NCBI GenBank assembly: GCA_031119555.1
Contig: JAVHXQ010000001.1
Span: 1-64,000, forward strand
Direction of reading: 5' to 3'
Length of the DNA stretch: 64,000 nt
Source: Candidatus Dactylopiibacterium sp.
GTDB taxonomy: Bacteria; Pseudomonadota; Gammaproteobacteria; Burkholderiales; Rhodocyclaceae
In this document: in pieces, positions 55,402 through 64,000 of the stretch
Layout of the letters: the number at the start of each line of letters is the position of its first letter
Position numbering within the stretch: position 1 is the stretch's first letter
Made by a program: the position numbers and the translations under genes
Notes under the pieces: generated by a model
The model's database searches: none
Told to the model about the DNA's origin: nothing
Seen by the model: only the letters and a program-made list of their open reading frames with translations

Positions 55402-58400
55402 GGGTTCTCCAGGGGCGACGAAACGTTGGCCGCGGGGGGCATGGCGGCACCGGACGCGCCGGAATTCTCGGGCAGGCGCAGCAGGCCGCCGATCTTCTCG
55501 ACCTTGGGGTCGCTCCAGCTGCCGCGCATGGTGTATTCGTAACTGAAGATCTTCTCGACCGGGTCGCGCAGGAGCTTCTGCGCCAGGTAGGTGGCGGCCC
55601 CCACGGCACCGACCACGGGGTTGAGCACGCCCACCGCGGCCTGCCCCACCACCACGCCGACCGCCACGCTTTCCGACAGCGTGGGCTGCACCTTGATGTG
55701 CAGATCGTGCATCTCGCGCCCGAGGTCGGTGCGCCCGGTGATGAAGACGCGCGCGGCCGGACCGCGCACCTCGAGGTCGCTGGTGGCGAGCACGCCCTGC
55801 GCGACGTCGAGCTTGCCCGAGATCCGGTCGAAGGCGAAACCCGCCGAGAACACGTCGCGGAAATCCAGCGTGATGCGGCGCGGCAGCGACTGCAGGCTGA
55901 GCACGCCGAGCAGGCGCCCCACGCCGGGCTCCATGGCCTGGAACTGGCCATTGGAGGCTTCGAGATCGAGCTTGCCGCCCAGGCGCGACACCGCGAAGGC
56001 GGTCGGGGGGCCGGGCCAGCCGGCATTGCCGGAGAAATCCACTTCGCCCCGCCGCAGCGTGTCGGGAAAGCCCAAGCGCGCAAGCATCGCGCCGGCATTG
56101 TCCGAATGCAGGCGGAAATCCACCTGGGTGCCGGCCTGCGCGCCGGTTTCGCGCCACGCGCCCGAGGCGGTGAGATCCATGTCGGGCGCCTTGAGTTCGA
56201 TGCGCCGCGCGCGCCAGACGTCGCCGTCGTTGTCGGCCTGCAGCGTGAGCCGGCCGAGCTGAAGGCCGCGCACCTCGAACTGCTCGGCCACCACATCCAT
56301 GTCGGGCGGACGCGTGTCGGAGCCCTCCTGCGAGGTCGCGGCAGGAGCGGCGGCGACGGGCGCCTCGGCAGCCACCAGCACCAGGCGCGTCAGGCGGGCC
56401 CGCAAGCGGCCGTGACCTTCGCCGCGCCAGTCCAGCTCGCCCGCCAGATCCGGCCCGCTCACGCGCGCGGACCAGACTTCATCGTGCAGGCGCGCACTGC
56501 CCGCCAGCTCGCGAAGGCGATAGCCAGCGGCCGTCAGGCGGCCCAGCCGGAAAGCCACGTTCACGTCGGGCAGCGGCACGGCCGTGGCCACCGGCGTGGC
56601 AGGCCCGGCCGTGGCCGGCGCGGGCACCACGGCGGGCGCGGCACTGCCGGTATCGGTCTGGAAGGCGTGCAGCACGGGCTGCCAGCGCTCCACGTCGAAC
56701 TCGGGCAGATTCGCCCTGACCTGCCAGCCCTGCGCGGGCAACGGCGCGTCCTCGCCCACGCCGACCGCGCCCGCCACGAAACGGCAGCTGGCGTCGCCCG
56801 GCGGGCAGTCTTCGCGCCAGCGCACGTCGGCGCGCGTGGGCAGGGCCACGCGCCACGTCGTCTGCGTGCCTTCGCCCTGATGGCTCTGCTGCAGGGCGAA
56901 ACGCAAGGGCCAGCGCTCGGCCATGACCTTCGCGAAGGGCGCCGGCAGGCTGCTCGCGATGCCGGTCAGCGCGCTCTCGGCGGATACGTCGAGCAGCCCG
57001 TCGCGCACGCGGATCGCGACGCCCACCGGGGTCTCGCCGCTGAGGAAGTTCCAGCCCGGCGAGGCGACGAGCTGGCGCAGGCCCGCCACCGTGAGCACGC
57101 CCTGCGCATCGAAGCGCAGGCTGCCATCGGCTTCCGTCACGCCCGTCGCGCTGACGCGGCGGCCGAGGAACTGCGCGCTCGCCGAGGGCAGGCTCACGCC
57201 ACGCTCGGTGAAGCCCAGGGTGGCGTTCACGGCGGTGAATTCGGGCAGCGCGGAGGTCAGGCGCAGGGTGGGCGCCTGGAAGGCGTAGCTGCCCGCCACC
57301 TGCGTGTGCTGGCCGTCGTGCAGCGGGATCGTGAGCTTGAGGTCGAGCGCGCCACTGCCCTGCGGCAGGCTCACGCCACGCAGGAAGCTCGTGGCCATGT
57401 CGTGGATCGCGCTGGCGTTCACGTAGCGCAGGAAATCGGGATTCGGCCCGCTGGCCTTGCCCGCCACCGTGAGCACCTGGTGATGGTCCTCGCTCATCAT
57501 GTCCGGCACTTCGACGAGCACGTCGCGCGCCACCGCCCGCCCGTAGCGCCCCGTCTCGGCGCGGATGGCGAGGCGCTGGCGATCGATCAGGAGGCTCCCC
57601 TGCAGGTTCTGGAAGCCGGGCCAGCCATGCGAGAACTCGGCGATCTCGGCGTCGCGCAGGCGGGTTTCGAGACGGAACACGCCGGGCGAACGATGGAAGG
57701 GGAAATGGTCGAGATCGCCCGTGAGCTGGAAGCGCAGGTTCTCGCCCCGGCCACCGCGCAGCTCGCGCCGCATCCAGTCGACGACGGCCGTCGGCGCGGC
57801 CAGCGGCAGGTAGCGCCAGGCTTCGGCGAGCGGCACCTGGGCGGCGTCGGCGCGCAGGTCGAGATAGCCCGGGCCGTTCGCGCGCGCCTGCCAGTAGCCC
57901 GAGGCGCGGGCCGTGATGTGGGGGTTGGCCACCTCGGCGCTGTCGAGCCGGATGGTGAGCGCCGCGGCGGTCTCGCCGGCCGGCGTTTCGTGCGTCCAGC
58001 TGCCGCGCAGGCGGGCACGGTCGAGCGGCAGGAAGGGCTCGTGCATCTCGGCTGGCAGATAGAGCCCGCCTTCCGCGATGGCGGCGCTGAAACGCCCCGC
58101 CTTCTCGTTGCCGCTGAACTCGCCGGACAGCCCCCGCGCCCCCGGAATGGCCCCCACCGGGTGCAGCGTGAGGTCGCGCAGGTCGGCCTTGACGCTGAAC
58201 TTAGCAACGCTGCGCGCGGGCGTTTCGCCAGGCGCGGAGGCTTCCCACTGGAAGGCGATTTCCTCGATGCGCCCTTCGGGCGCCAGGGTGTCGAGCTGCG
58301 CGCGCGCGTTGCCCGGCAGCGGCAGGAAGGCCGCCAGCCGCGCGAGCACCTGCAGGTCCTGGGTGCCGGTCGAGAACTCGCCGCGCGCCGCGCTTTTGCC

Positions 58401-59486
58401 GCTGGCGGGCGCGTAGCTCAGCGTGAAACGCGTCGGGCCGATGCGCGCGCCGTCGGTGGTGGCGAGCGTGAGGCGCTCGGCACGGGCCTGCAACACGCCC
58501 TTCTGCAGGTTGAGCCCGATCCGCCCCTGCAGCGCGGCCAGATCGAGCTGCGGCGCTTCGTCTCCGAGCCGCAGGCTGACGTTCGCGAGCGCCACGTCGG
58601 CCGTCAGCGCCGTGATGTCATGCCCGGCGAAATCCAGCCATGCGCGCAGCCCTCCGCGCCCACGCGGCAACTGCAAGGGGTAGTCCGCCCACGTCTGCCA
58701 GACCGCGAGATCGGCTTCGTCGAGCGAGAGATAGACGGTGCCACGCCACGCGGCGAGGTCGGCGAGACTCTCGCCATGCAGATCGGCGCGCAGGTCCAGG
58801 CGCGAGGAATACGCGGGCGACGGGCTCGCGAGCAGCGCCACGCGATGGCGGCTGCCGGAGTTCTCGATGCGCAGGCCGACCTTGTCCAGCCGCAGGGGCG
58901 TGGCGTCGCGCGTGAGGTCGGTCCAGGTGAGGCGGCCGTCGTGGATCAGGATGGTGTCCTGCTCCAGCACGAAGTCGCGCAGGCCGCCTCCGCCCGTGTC
59001 GCCCCCGGCGACCGGAATGCCGGCCACCACGAGGCGCCCGTCGGCTTCGCGGCGGATGTCGAGTTCGGGGCGGTGGATTTCCAGGCGCGACAGACGCGGC
59101 GCAAGGTGCCACAGCGACGCCCACGCGAGTTCCACGTCGACGCCCGGCAGCTCCAGCGCGGTGCGCCCGCCCGCGTCGATCACGCGCAGGCCGCGCAGCG
59201 AGATCTCGGGGCGCAGGCCCGTCCATTGCGCGTCGAGCGCGGCGATCCGCACGGTCTGGCCGATCTCGCGCGTGAGCAGGGCTTCGAGTTCGCCGCGGTG
59301 CGCGGCGATCTGCGGCACGGCAAGATGACGCACGCCCAGAAACAGCACGCCCACCAAGAACAGCGCGCCGAGCAGCCCGCGCCATAGCGCGGCCGGCAGC
59401 CGGCGCCCGCCCCGCCGCAGGGCCAGGAGGACGCGCAATCCCCAGGAGGAATCGGCAGGACGGTGTTTGCCTCGGGGCAAGAGCAT
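55398..59486 (-). CDS. yhdP: YhdP-family AsmA-like envelope protein
   Basis: A very long (about 1362 residues) inner-membrane-anchored protein of the YhdP/TamB/AsmA-like group, implicated in E. coli in moving phospholipids to the outer membrane. One N-terminal helix lies at about 30-52, then a huge periplasmic beta-rich groove domain, with a DUF3971-like central part and the AsmA_2-like C-terminus (FDRISGKLDVAQGVLATSDL). ATG 59486 is preferred; the track start at 59504 is a TTG. An extended -10 (TGATAGAAT) sits upstream. Head of the yhdP-nit-tldD-EamA-esterase-queF run. Confidence 0.93.
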
Positions 59487-59533
59487 CTCGACTGGACGCC
59501 GCAACCGCAGTCACGGCATGATGAAGTTGGCCG

Positions 59534-59542
59534 ATTCTATCA
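59534..59542 (-). promoter_or_regulatory. yhdP extended -10 TGATAGAAT
   Basis: Minus strand, about 48 bases upstream of the yhdP ATG. Its start point would give a leader of about 40 bases. Confidence 0.5.
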
Positions 59543-59672
59543 GGGCGGGCAAGGCTTGATCCGGCGCGCCCGCCGAATGTGGCGGTCGGCACGCGGGGTT
59601 TTCGGGCAGCCGGCCCGCTGCGTACCCGCGGCCGTCGCGACAAGACCGCGCCCTCGTTCTGACCCGCCCCAA

Positions 59673-59700
59673 CCCGCTTCGTTCCAGCCCGCTTCGTTCC
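59673..59700 (+). repeat. Tandem 13-bp repeat just before glnE
   Basis: CCCGCTTCGTTCC occurs twice (59673-59685 and 59688-59700), 15 bases apart, ending five bases before the glnE ATG. It occupies the ribosome-binding region, where no Shine-Dalgarno is seen. Confidence 0.6.
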
Positions 59701-59705
59701 CGCCC

Positions 59706-62378
59706 ATGACCGCTCACGCCCAGCTCATTGCCTTCGCCCGCGCGCACAGCCGCCACTTCGACCGTCAGCTCGATGCCCGCCCGTGGCTCGCGGCCCGGCT
59801 CGAGGGCAGCCTCGACCGCGCGCTCGAACGCGCCGACATGGAAGCCTTCCTGGCCGGCGCGCCGCTCGACGAGACGAGCCTCGCGCCACGCCTGCGCGAC
59901 CTCAAGACCTGGGTGGCCGCGCACACCCTGGTGCGCGACCTGGGCGGGCTGGCGCCGCTCGCGGAAGTCACGCGCGCGATGAGCCTCATCGCGGAAGTGG
60001 CCGTGCAGACCGCGCAGGACGTGCTCGACGCCGCGCAGCGACAACGCCATGGCACGCCCCGCAACGCGGAGGGCGAGGCGCAGTCGCTCATCGTGCTGGG
60101 CATGGGCAAGCTCGGCGGCGGCGAACTCAACGTGTCGTCCGACATCGATCTCATCTTCGTCTATCCGGAAGACGGCGAAACCGACGGCCCGCGCCGCATC
60201 GGCAACTTCGAATACTTCTCGCGCCTGGGTCGCGCGCTGATCGCCGCCATCTCGGAATACACAGCCGAGGGCTACGTGTTCCGCGTGGATATGCGCCTGC
60301 GCCCGAACGGCGATTCGGGCCCGCTGGTGGCGAACTTCGAGATGCTCGAGAACTACTTCATCACCCAGGGCCGCGAGTGGGAGCGCTACGCCTGGATCAA
60401 GGCGCGCGCGCTCACGGGCACGCGCCACGACGAGCTCTACGCGATCGCGCGGCCCTTCATCTTCCGCAAGTACCTCGACTTCGGCGCGATCAACGCCATG
60501 CGCGAACTGCATGCGCAGATCCGCCGCGAAGTCACGCGCCGCGACATGGCCGACAACATCAAGCTCGGCCCCGGCGGCATCCGCGAAATCGAATTCATCG
60601 CCCAGGTCTTCCAGCTCATTCGCGGCGGCGGCGACCATGGCCTGCAGATCCGCCCCACGCTCGCGGTGCTGCGCGCACTGGTGCATCGCGGGCAGCTCGA
60701 AGCCGAGCACGAAGCGCGGCTCGCCGCCGCCTACGATTTCCTGCGCCGGCTCGAACACCGCATCCAGTACCTGGACGACGCACAGACGCATTCACTGCCC
60801 CCGGTTGCCGAAGACCGCCAGCGCCTGGCGCAGGCCATGGGGCTCGCCGACGAGCCCGCGCTTGTCGCCGCGCTCGACGCGCACCGCAAGGTCGTGAGCC
60901 AGCATTTCGCCGCCGTGTTCTCCGACCCCGTCTCGGATGCGCACACCCTGGAACCCGTCTGGAGCGGCGCCTGCGCCTGCGAGCGCACCGCCGACGAACT
61001 CGGCGAACTGGGCTACCGGCGCCCCGCCGAAAGCGCGGCCCGCCTGCAGGAATTCCGCAACGGCGCGCGCCGCCGCAGCATGAGCGACGAAGCGCGAGGG
61101 CGGCTCGACGCGATCATGCCGCGCGTGATCGACCTCGCCGCCGCGCGCCCCAACCCCGACGAAAGCCTCGCCCGCACGATAGGTCTGCTCGAAGCGATCT
61201 GCCGCCGCTCGGCCTACCTCGCGCTGCTGCAGCAATACCCGCAAGCGCTCGCGCGCGTGGTCGAACTCGTTTCCGCCTCCAGCTGGGGCGCCGAATACAT
61301 CACGCGCCACCCGCTGCTGCTCGACGAGCTGCTCGACAACCGCCTGCTCACCGAAACCCCCGACAGCACGGAGTTCGCCACCGCGCTGGGCAACGCCATG
61401 GACACGCTCGGCGACGACGTGGAGCGCCAGATGGACGTCATGCGCGAACACCACCACGCCTACGTCTTCCGCCTCTTCAACCACGATCTCGCGGGCCAGC
61501 TCAAGGTCGAGCACCTGTCCGACCATCTCTCGGCCGCGGCCGACGCCGTGCTCGCCGAAACGCTGCGCCTCACCTGGGGAGGGCTGCGCCGCCACGCGCC
61601 CGAACACCGCTTCGCGATCCTCGGCTACGGCAAGCTCGGCGGCAAGGAACTGGGCTACGCCTCCGACCTCGATCTCGTCTACATCCACGACGACCCCGCG
61701 CCCGACTGCCAGGTCACCTACGCGCGCCTCGCCCGGCGCATCAACACCTGGCTCGACAGCCGCACCGCGGCCGGCCACCTCTTCGAAATCGACACCCGCC
61801 TGCGCCCCAACGGCGAAGCGGGGCTGCTCGTCGTCTCGCTCGCCGCCTTCGCCGAATACCTGCAGAAAAATGCCTGGATCTGGGAGCTGCAGGCCCTCAC
61901 GCGCGCGCGCTTCTGCGCCGGCCACGCCGAAGTGGGCGAGCGTTTCGAACGCCTGCGCCACGAAATGCTGTGCCGCCCGCGCGACGCCGCACCGCTGCGC
62001 ACGGAAGTCATCGCGATGCGCAACAAGATGCGCGACGCCTTCTCGGACAAGGGCCCGGGCTTCGAACTCAAGCATGACGCCGGCGGACTCATCGACGTCG
62101 AGTTCATCGTGCAATACCTCGTCCTCGCGCACGCCCACGCCCACCCCGGGCTGGCCGACAACAAGGGCAACATCGCCCTGCTCGGCCGCGCCGCCCAGGC
62201 AGGGCTGATCCCCGAGGCACTCGCCCAGCAGTCCGCCGACAGCTACCGCGCCCTGCGCCACGCCCAGCACGGCCTGCGCCTGAACCAGCACACCAGCCGC
62301 GTGCCCGACGAACGCCTGGACCACTGGCGCGCGCCCGTGCAGGCCCTGTGGGAGGAAGTCTTCGGCCCGCGCGGCTGA
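59706..62378 (+). CDS. glnE: Glutamine synthetase adenylyltransferase/adenylyl-removing enzyme
   Basis: Bifunctional regulator that adenylylates and de-adenylylates glutamine synthetase in response to nitrogen via PII (890 residues). Two nucleotidyltransferase domains are seen: the N-terminal one with GMGKLGGGELNVSSDIDLIF near residue 130 and the C-terminal one with GYGKLGGKELGYASDLDLVY near residue 640, each followed by a helical GlnD-like domain. ATG 59706 fits the family start (MTAHAQLIAFARAHS). Divergent from yhdP, with a terminator after it. Confidence 0.97.
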   Translation: MTAHAQLIAFARAHSRHFDRQLDARPWLAARLEGSLDRALERADMEAFLAGAPLDETSLAPRLRDLKTWVAAHTLVRDLGGLAPLAEVTRAMSLIAEVAVQTAQDVLDAAQRQRHGTPRNAEGEAQSLIVLGMGKLGGGELNVSSDIDLIFVYPEDGETDGPRRIGNFEYFSRLGRALIAAISEYTAEGYVFRVDMRLRPNGDSGPLVANFEMLENYFITQGREWERYAWIKARALTGTRHDELYAIARPFIFRKYLDFGAINAMRELHAQIRREVTRRDMADNIKLGPGGIREIEFIAQVFQLIRGGGDHGLQIRPTLAVLRALVHRGQLEAEHEARLAAAYDFLRRLEHRIQYLDDAQTHSLPPVAEDRQRLAQAMGLADEPALVAALDAHRKVVSQHFAAVFSDPVSDAHTLEPVWSGACACERTADELGELGYRRPAESAARLQEFRNGARRRSMSDEARGRLDAIMPRVIDLAAARPNPDESLARTIGLLEAICRRSAYLALLQQYPQALARVVELVSASSWGAEYITRHPLLLDELLDNRLLTETPDSTEFATALGNAMDTLGDDVERQMDVMREHHHAYVFRLFNHDLAGQLKVEHLSDHLSAAADAVLAETLRLTWGGLRRHAPEHRFAILGYGKLGGKELGYASDLDLVYIHDDPAPDCQVTYARLARRINTWLDSRTAAGHLFEIDTRLRPNGEAGLLVVSLAAFAEYLQKNAWIWELQALTRARFCAGHAEVGERFERLRHEMLCRPRDAAPLRTEVIAMRNKMRDAFSDKGPGFELKHDAGGLIDVEFIVQYLVLAHAHAHPGLADNKGNIALLGRAAQAGLIPEALAQQSADSYRALRHAQHGLRLNQHTSRVPDERLDHWRAPVQALWEEVFGPRG

Positions 62379-62421
62379 CCGCGGCCTCTCCCGGCGCCGG
62401 AAAAACCGTTCCGCCGTCGAC

Positions 62422-62450
62422 AAAAAAGGGCGCCCGAGGGCGCCCTTCTT
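62422..62450. terminator. Bidirectional terminator between glnE and the CBS protein gene
   Basis: AAAAAA-GGGCGCCC-gag-GGGCGCCC-TTCTT, placed between two converging genes. Confidence 0.88.
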
Positions 62451-62472
62451 CGTGCCGGATTGCGTGTGCCGG

Positions 62473-63795
62473 TCAGGCGTCCGTGGCGTCGCCGTCTTCG
62501 GTCTGCACGGCGGGCGTGAGGCGCGTCATGAGGACCTTGTCGACACGGTGGCGATCCATGTCGACCACTTCGAAGCGCATGCCCTGGCATTCGAAATGGT
62601 CGGTCACGCGCGGCACGCGGCCCAGCATGTGCATCACGAAGCCGCCGATGGTGTGGAAGCCGCCGGACTCGCTGCCCGGCAGTTCTTCGATGTCGAAGAG
62701 ATCTCCGAAGCGTTCCGTCGTCATCGCGGCTTCGAGCAGCCAGCTGCCGTCCTCGCGGCGCACGGCGTCGGCTTCGGCCTCTTCGTCGTCGGCCGGCAGG
62801 TCGCCCACGATGGAGGTCAGCACGTCGGTCAGCGAGACGACGCCTTCGAGCTCACCGTATTCATCCACGACCAGCGCGAACTGCACGCGCGTCTTGCGGA
62901 AGTTCTCGAGCAGCTGCGAGGTGGTGACGGTTTCGGGCACGAACAGCGCGGGCCGCGTGGCGGCCTCGACTTCGAGCGATTCGCCGGCCAGTGCGGGCTT
63001 GAGCAGATCCGCCACATGCAGCACGCCGAGCACGTTCTCGAGCCCGCCGCGACACACCACGAGGCGGCCGTATTCGCTGTCGGCGATCAGGCTGCGCACT
63101 TCCTCGGGCTCGTCGAGATCGATGTAGTGCACGTCCTTGCGCGGAGTCATGATGGTGCCGATGCGCTGCTCGTCCAGGCGCAGCACGTTGGAGACGATCT
63201 CCTGCTCGCTTTCGTGGAACACGCCGGCCTCGGCGCCCTGCTCCATGAGCACCTTGATTTCCTCGTCGGTCACGGGCGGCTCACCGGAGCGGCGCGCGCT
63301 GAAAGGCTTGAGCAGCACGTCGCTGGAGAACGAGAACAGCCAGACCAGCGGGCGCACGATGCGCGCAAGCCCCGTCATGGGACGGGCGATGAAGGACGCG
63401 AGGGTTTCGGGCGCGAGCAGGGCGAGGCGCTTGGGCACGAGTTCGCCGATCACGACCGACAGATAGGTGATGAAGACCACCACCGCTCCCACGGAAAGGG
63501 GGCGCGCGTAGGCTTCGATGAGGGGAATGCCCTGCAGCCATTCGGCGATGGGCTGGGCGAGCGCGTCTTCGCCGACGACGCCGCTGAGAATGCCGATGGA
63601 GGTGATGCCGACCTGGATCGTCGACAGGAAAGAGGACGGCTCGTCATGCAGCCGGATTGCCAGCCTCGCGCCCGTGGAGCCTTCATCGGCCATTTTCTGG
63701 AGGCGCGCCTTGCGGGCGGAAACCACCGCTATCTCGGCCATGGCGAACACGCCATTCAGAACGATCAGCAGCAGCAGTACGAAAACTAGATCCAT
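62473..63795 (-). CDS. CNNM/CBS-domain HlyC/CorC-type membrane protein
   Basis: A 440-residue protein of the UPF0053 family often annotated as hemolysin; a magnesium-transport or efflux role is more likely. The N-terminal CNNM (DUF21) domain has about four helices (LNGVFAMAEIAVVSARKARL, LSTIQVGITSIGILSG and ITYLSVVIGELVPKRLAL). A CBS pair follows (IMTPRKDVHYIDLD; VQFALVVDEYGELEGVVSLTD), then a C-terminal CorC_HlyC domain. ATG 63795 (MDLVFVLLLL) is chosen over the upstream in-frame ATG because it begins at the first helix. Confidence 0.95.
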   Translation of the reverse strand: MDLVFVLLLLIVLNGVFAMAEIAVVSARKARLQKMADEGSTGARLAIRLHDEPSSFLSTIQVGITSIGILSGVVGEDALAQPIAEWLQGIPLIEAYARPLSVGAVVVFITYLSVVIGELVPKRLALLAPETLASFIARPMTGLARIVRPLVWLFSFSSDVLLKPFSARRSGEPPVTDEEIKVLMEQGAEAGVFHESEQEIVSNVLRLDEQRIGTIMTPRKDVHYIDLDEPEEVRSLIADSEYGRLVVCRGGLENVLGVLHVADLLKPALAGESLEVEAATRPALFVPETVTTSQLLENFRKTRVQFALVVDEYGELEGVVSLTDVLTSIVGDLPADDEEAEADAVRREDGSWLLEAAMTTERFGDLFDIEELPGSESGGFHTIGGFVMHMLGRVPRVTDHFECQGMRFEVVDMDRHRVDKVLMTRLTPAVQTEDGDATDA

Positions 63796-64000
63796 TGATG
63801 TCGCCGGCCATGCCCGGCGTGGTTTGCACAAGTCTCGAAGAATAGCATGCAACATGCCAGACGCTTCGGTGCTGCCCGCCCGCGAAGCCGCGTGCCCGCG
63901 CGGCCCGTGGGTGCGCCGTCGCTGCGAGGCCCGCCGCGGCAGCGTGCTCCGGCCACGATGCGCGGGGCGCGCGGGCGGCCTTCCGTGCTCGCACCCAAGC

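Noticed and set aside
55698-59387. A 1229-codon plus-strand ORF opposite yhdP
   Set aside because: It is a high-GC shadow: His/Arg/Gly/Ala-rich, without domains, and antisense to a clearly recognisable YhdP protein.
63796-64000. Gene at the right edge
   Set aside because: Only short Arg/Ala-rich frames are present; nothing supports a gene within the remaining 205 bases.

Overview
The window looks like chromosomal DNA from a high-GC betaproteobacterium, most likely order Burkholderiales and plausibly Alcaligenaceae. The evidence is the base composition, the housekeeping neighbourhoods (exbB-exbD-lpxK-trm112-kdsB-adk, xseA-sodB, ilvE-zinc finger-waaF, yhdP-nitrilase-tldD divergent from glnE), LPS genes, a sigma-28 flagellar promoter and a quinol-type NO reductase. 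The family and genus are inference. I see no tRNA, rRNA, CRISPR, prophage or insertion sequence, and every gene I call appears intact except the one cut by the left edge.

Left part (1-8.5 kb): a minus-strand type I secretion operon (TolC-like outer membrane protein, ABC exporter, HlyD adaptor, then a membrane protein cut by the window edge). An unusually AT-rich 0.5 kb spacer separates it from a divergent LuxR-type response regulator and membrane sensor kinase. A small disordered protein follows.

8.5-16.1 kb: an anaerobic or stress block with qNorB (NO detoxification), arginine deiminase arcA and its antiporter arcD. arcB and arcC are not present. A nearly 1 kb gene-free stretch rich in palindromes lies upstream of arcD, followed by a GAF-GGDEF diguanylate cyclase with an I-site.

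16.2-33.4 kb: parC, a stand-alone PL22 oligogalacturonate lyase, a zinc-ribbon protein, a DMT transporter, mnmA, nudJ, ilvE, a zf-CHCC protein, waaF, an NTF2-like protein, a YheT hydrolase, a SpmA/SpmB-like membrane protein, YajQ, ppnP, a chemoreceptor with a textbook FliA promoter, a DUF2788 protein, argF and rpsT.

33.5-48.7 kb: murJ, the envelope operon exbB-exbD-lpxK-trm112-kdsB-adk, then xseA and sodB behind an intergenic region carrying a DnaA-box pair. Next come a YqaA-like protein, nadC, a membrane-anchored FMN glutamate-synthase-like protein, the NAD(P)HX repair enzyme Nnr, kup and cobA.

48.8-64 kb: an orphan 7TM histidine kinase, a six-gene minus-strand run yhdP-nit-tldD-EamA-esterase-queF, divergent glnE, and a CNNM/CBS HlyC/CorC-type protein. 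Promoters are often of a TAGAAT or extended -10 (TGnTAnnnT) type. Intrinsic terminators are clear after the GGDEF gene, the chemoreceptor gene, argF, rpsT, murJ/adk, sodB and glnE.

No wholly new system can be demonstrated. The best leads are the arcDA control region, the lone pectin-oligomer lyase, the DnaA-box/direct-repeat region before xseA, and the secretion locus with its divergent two-component system.
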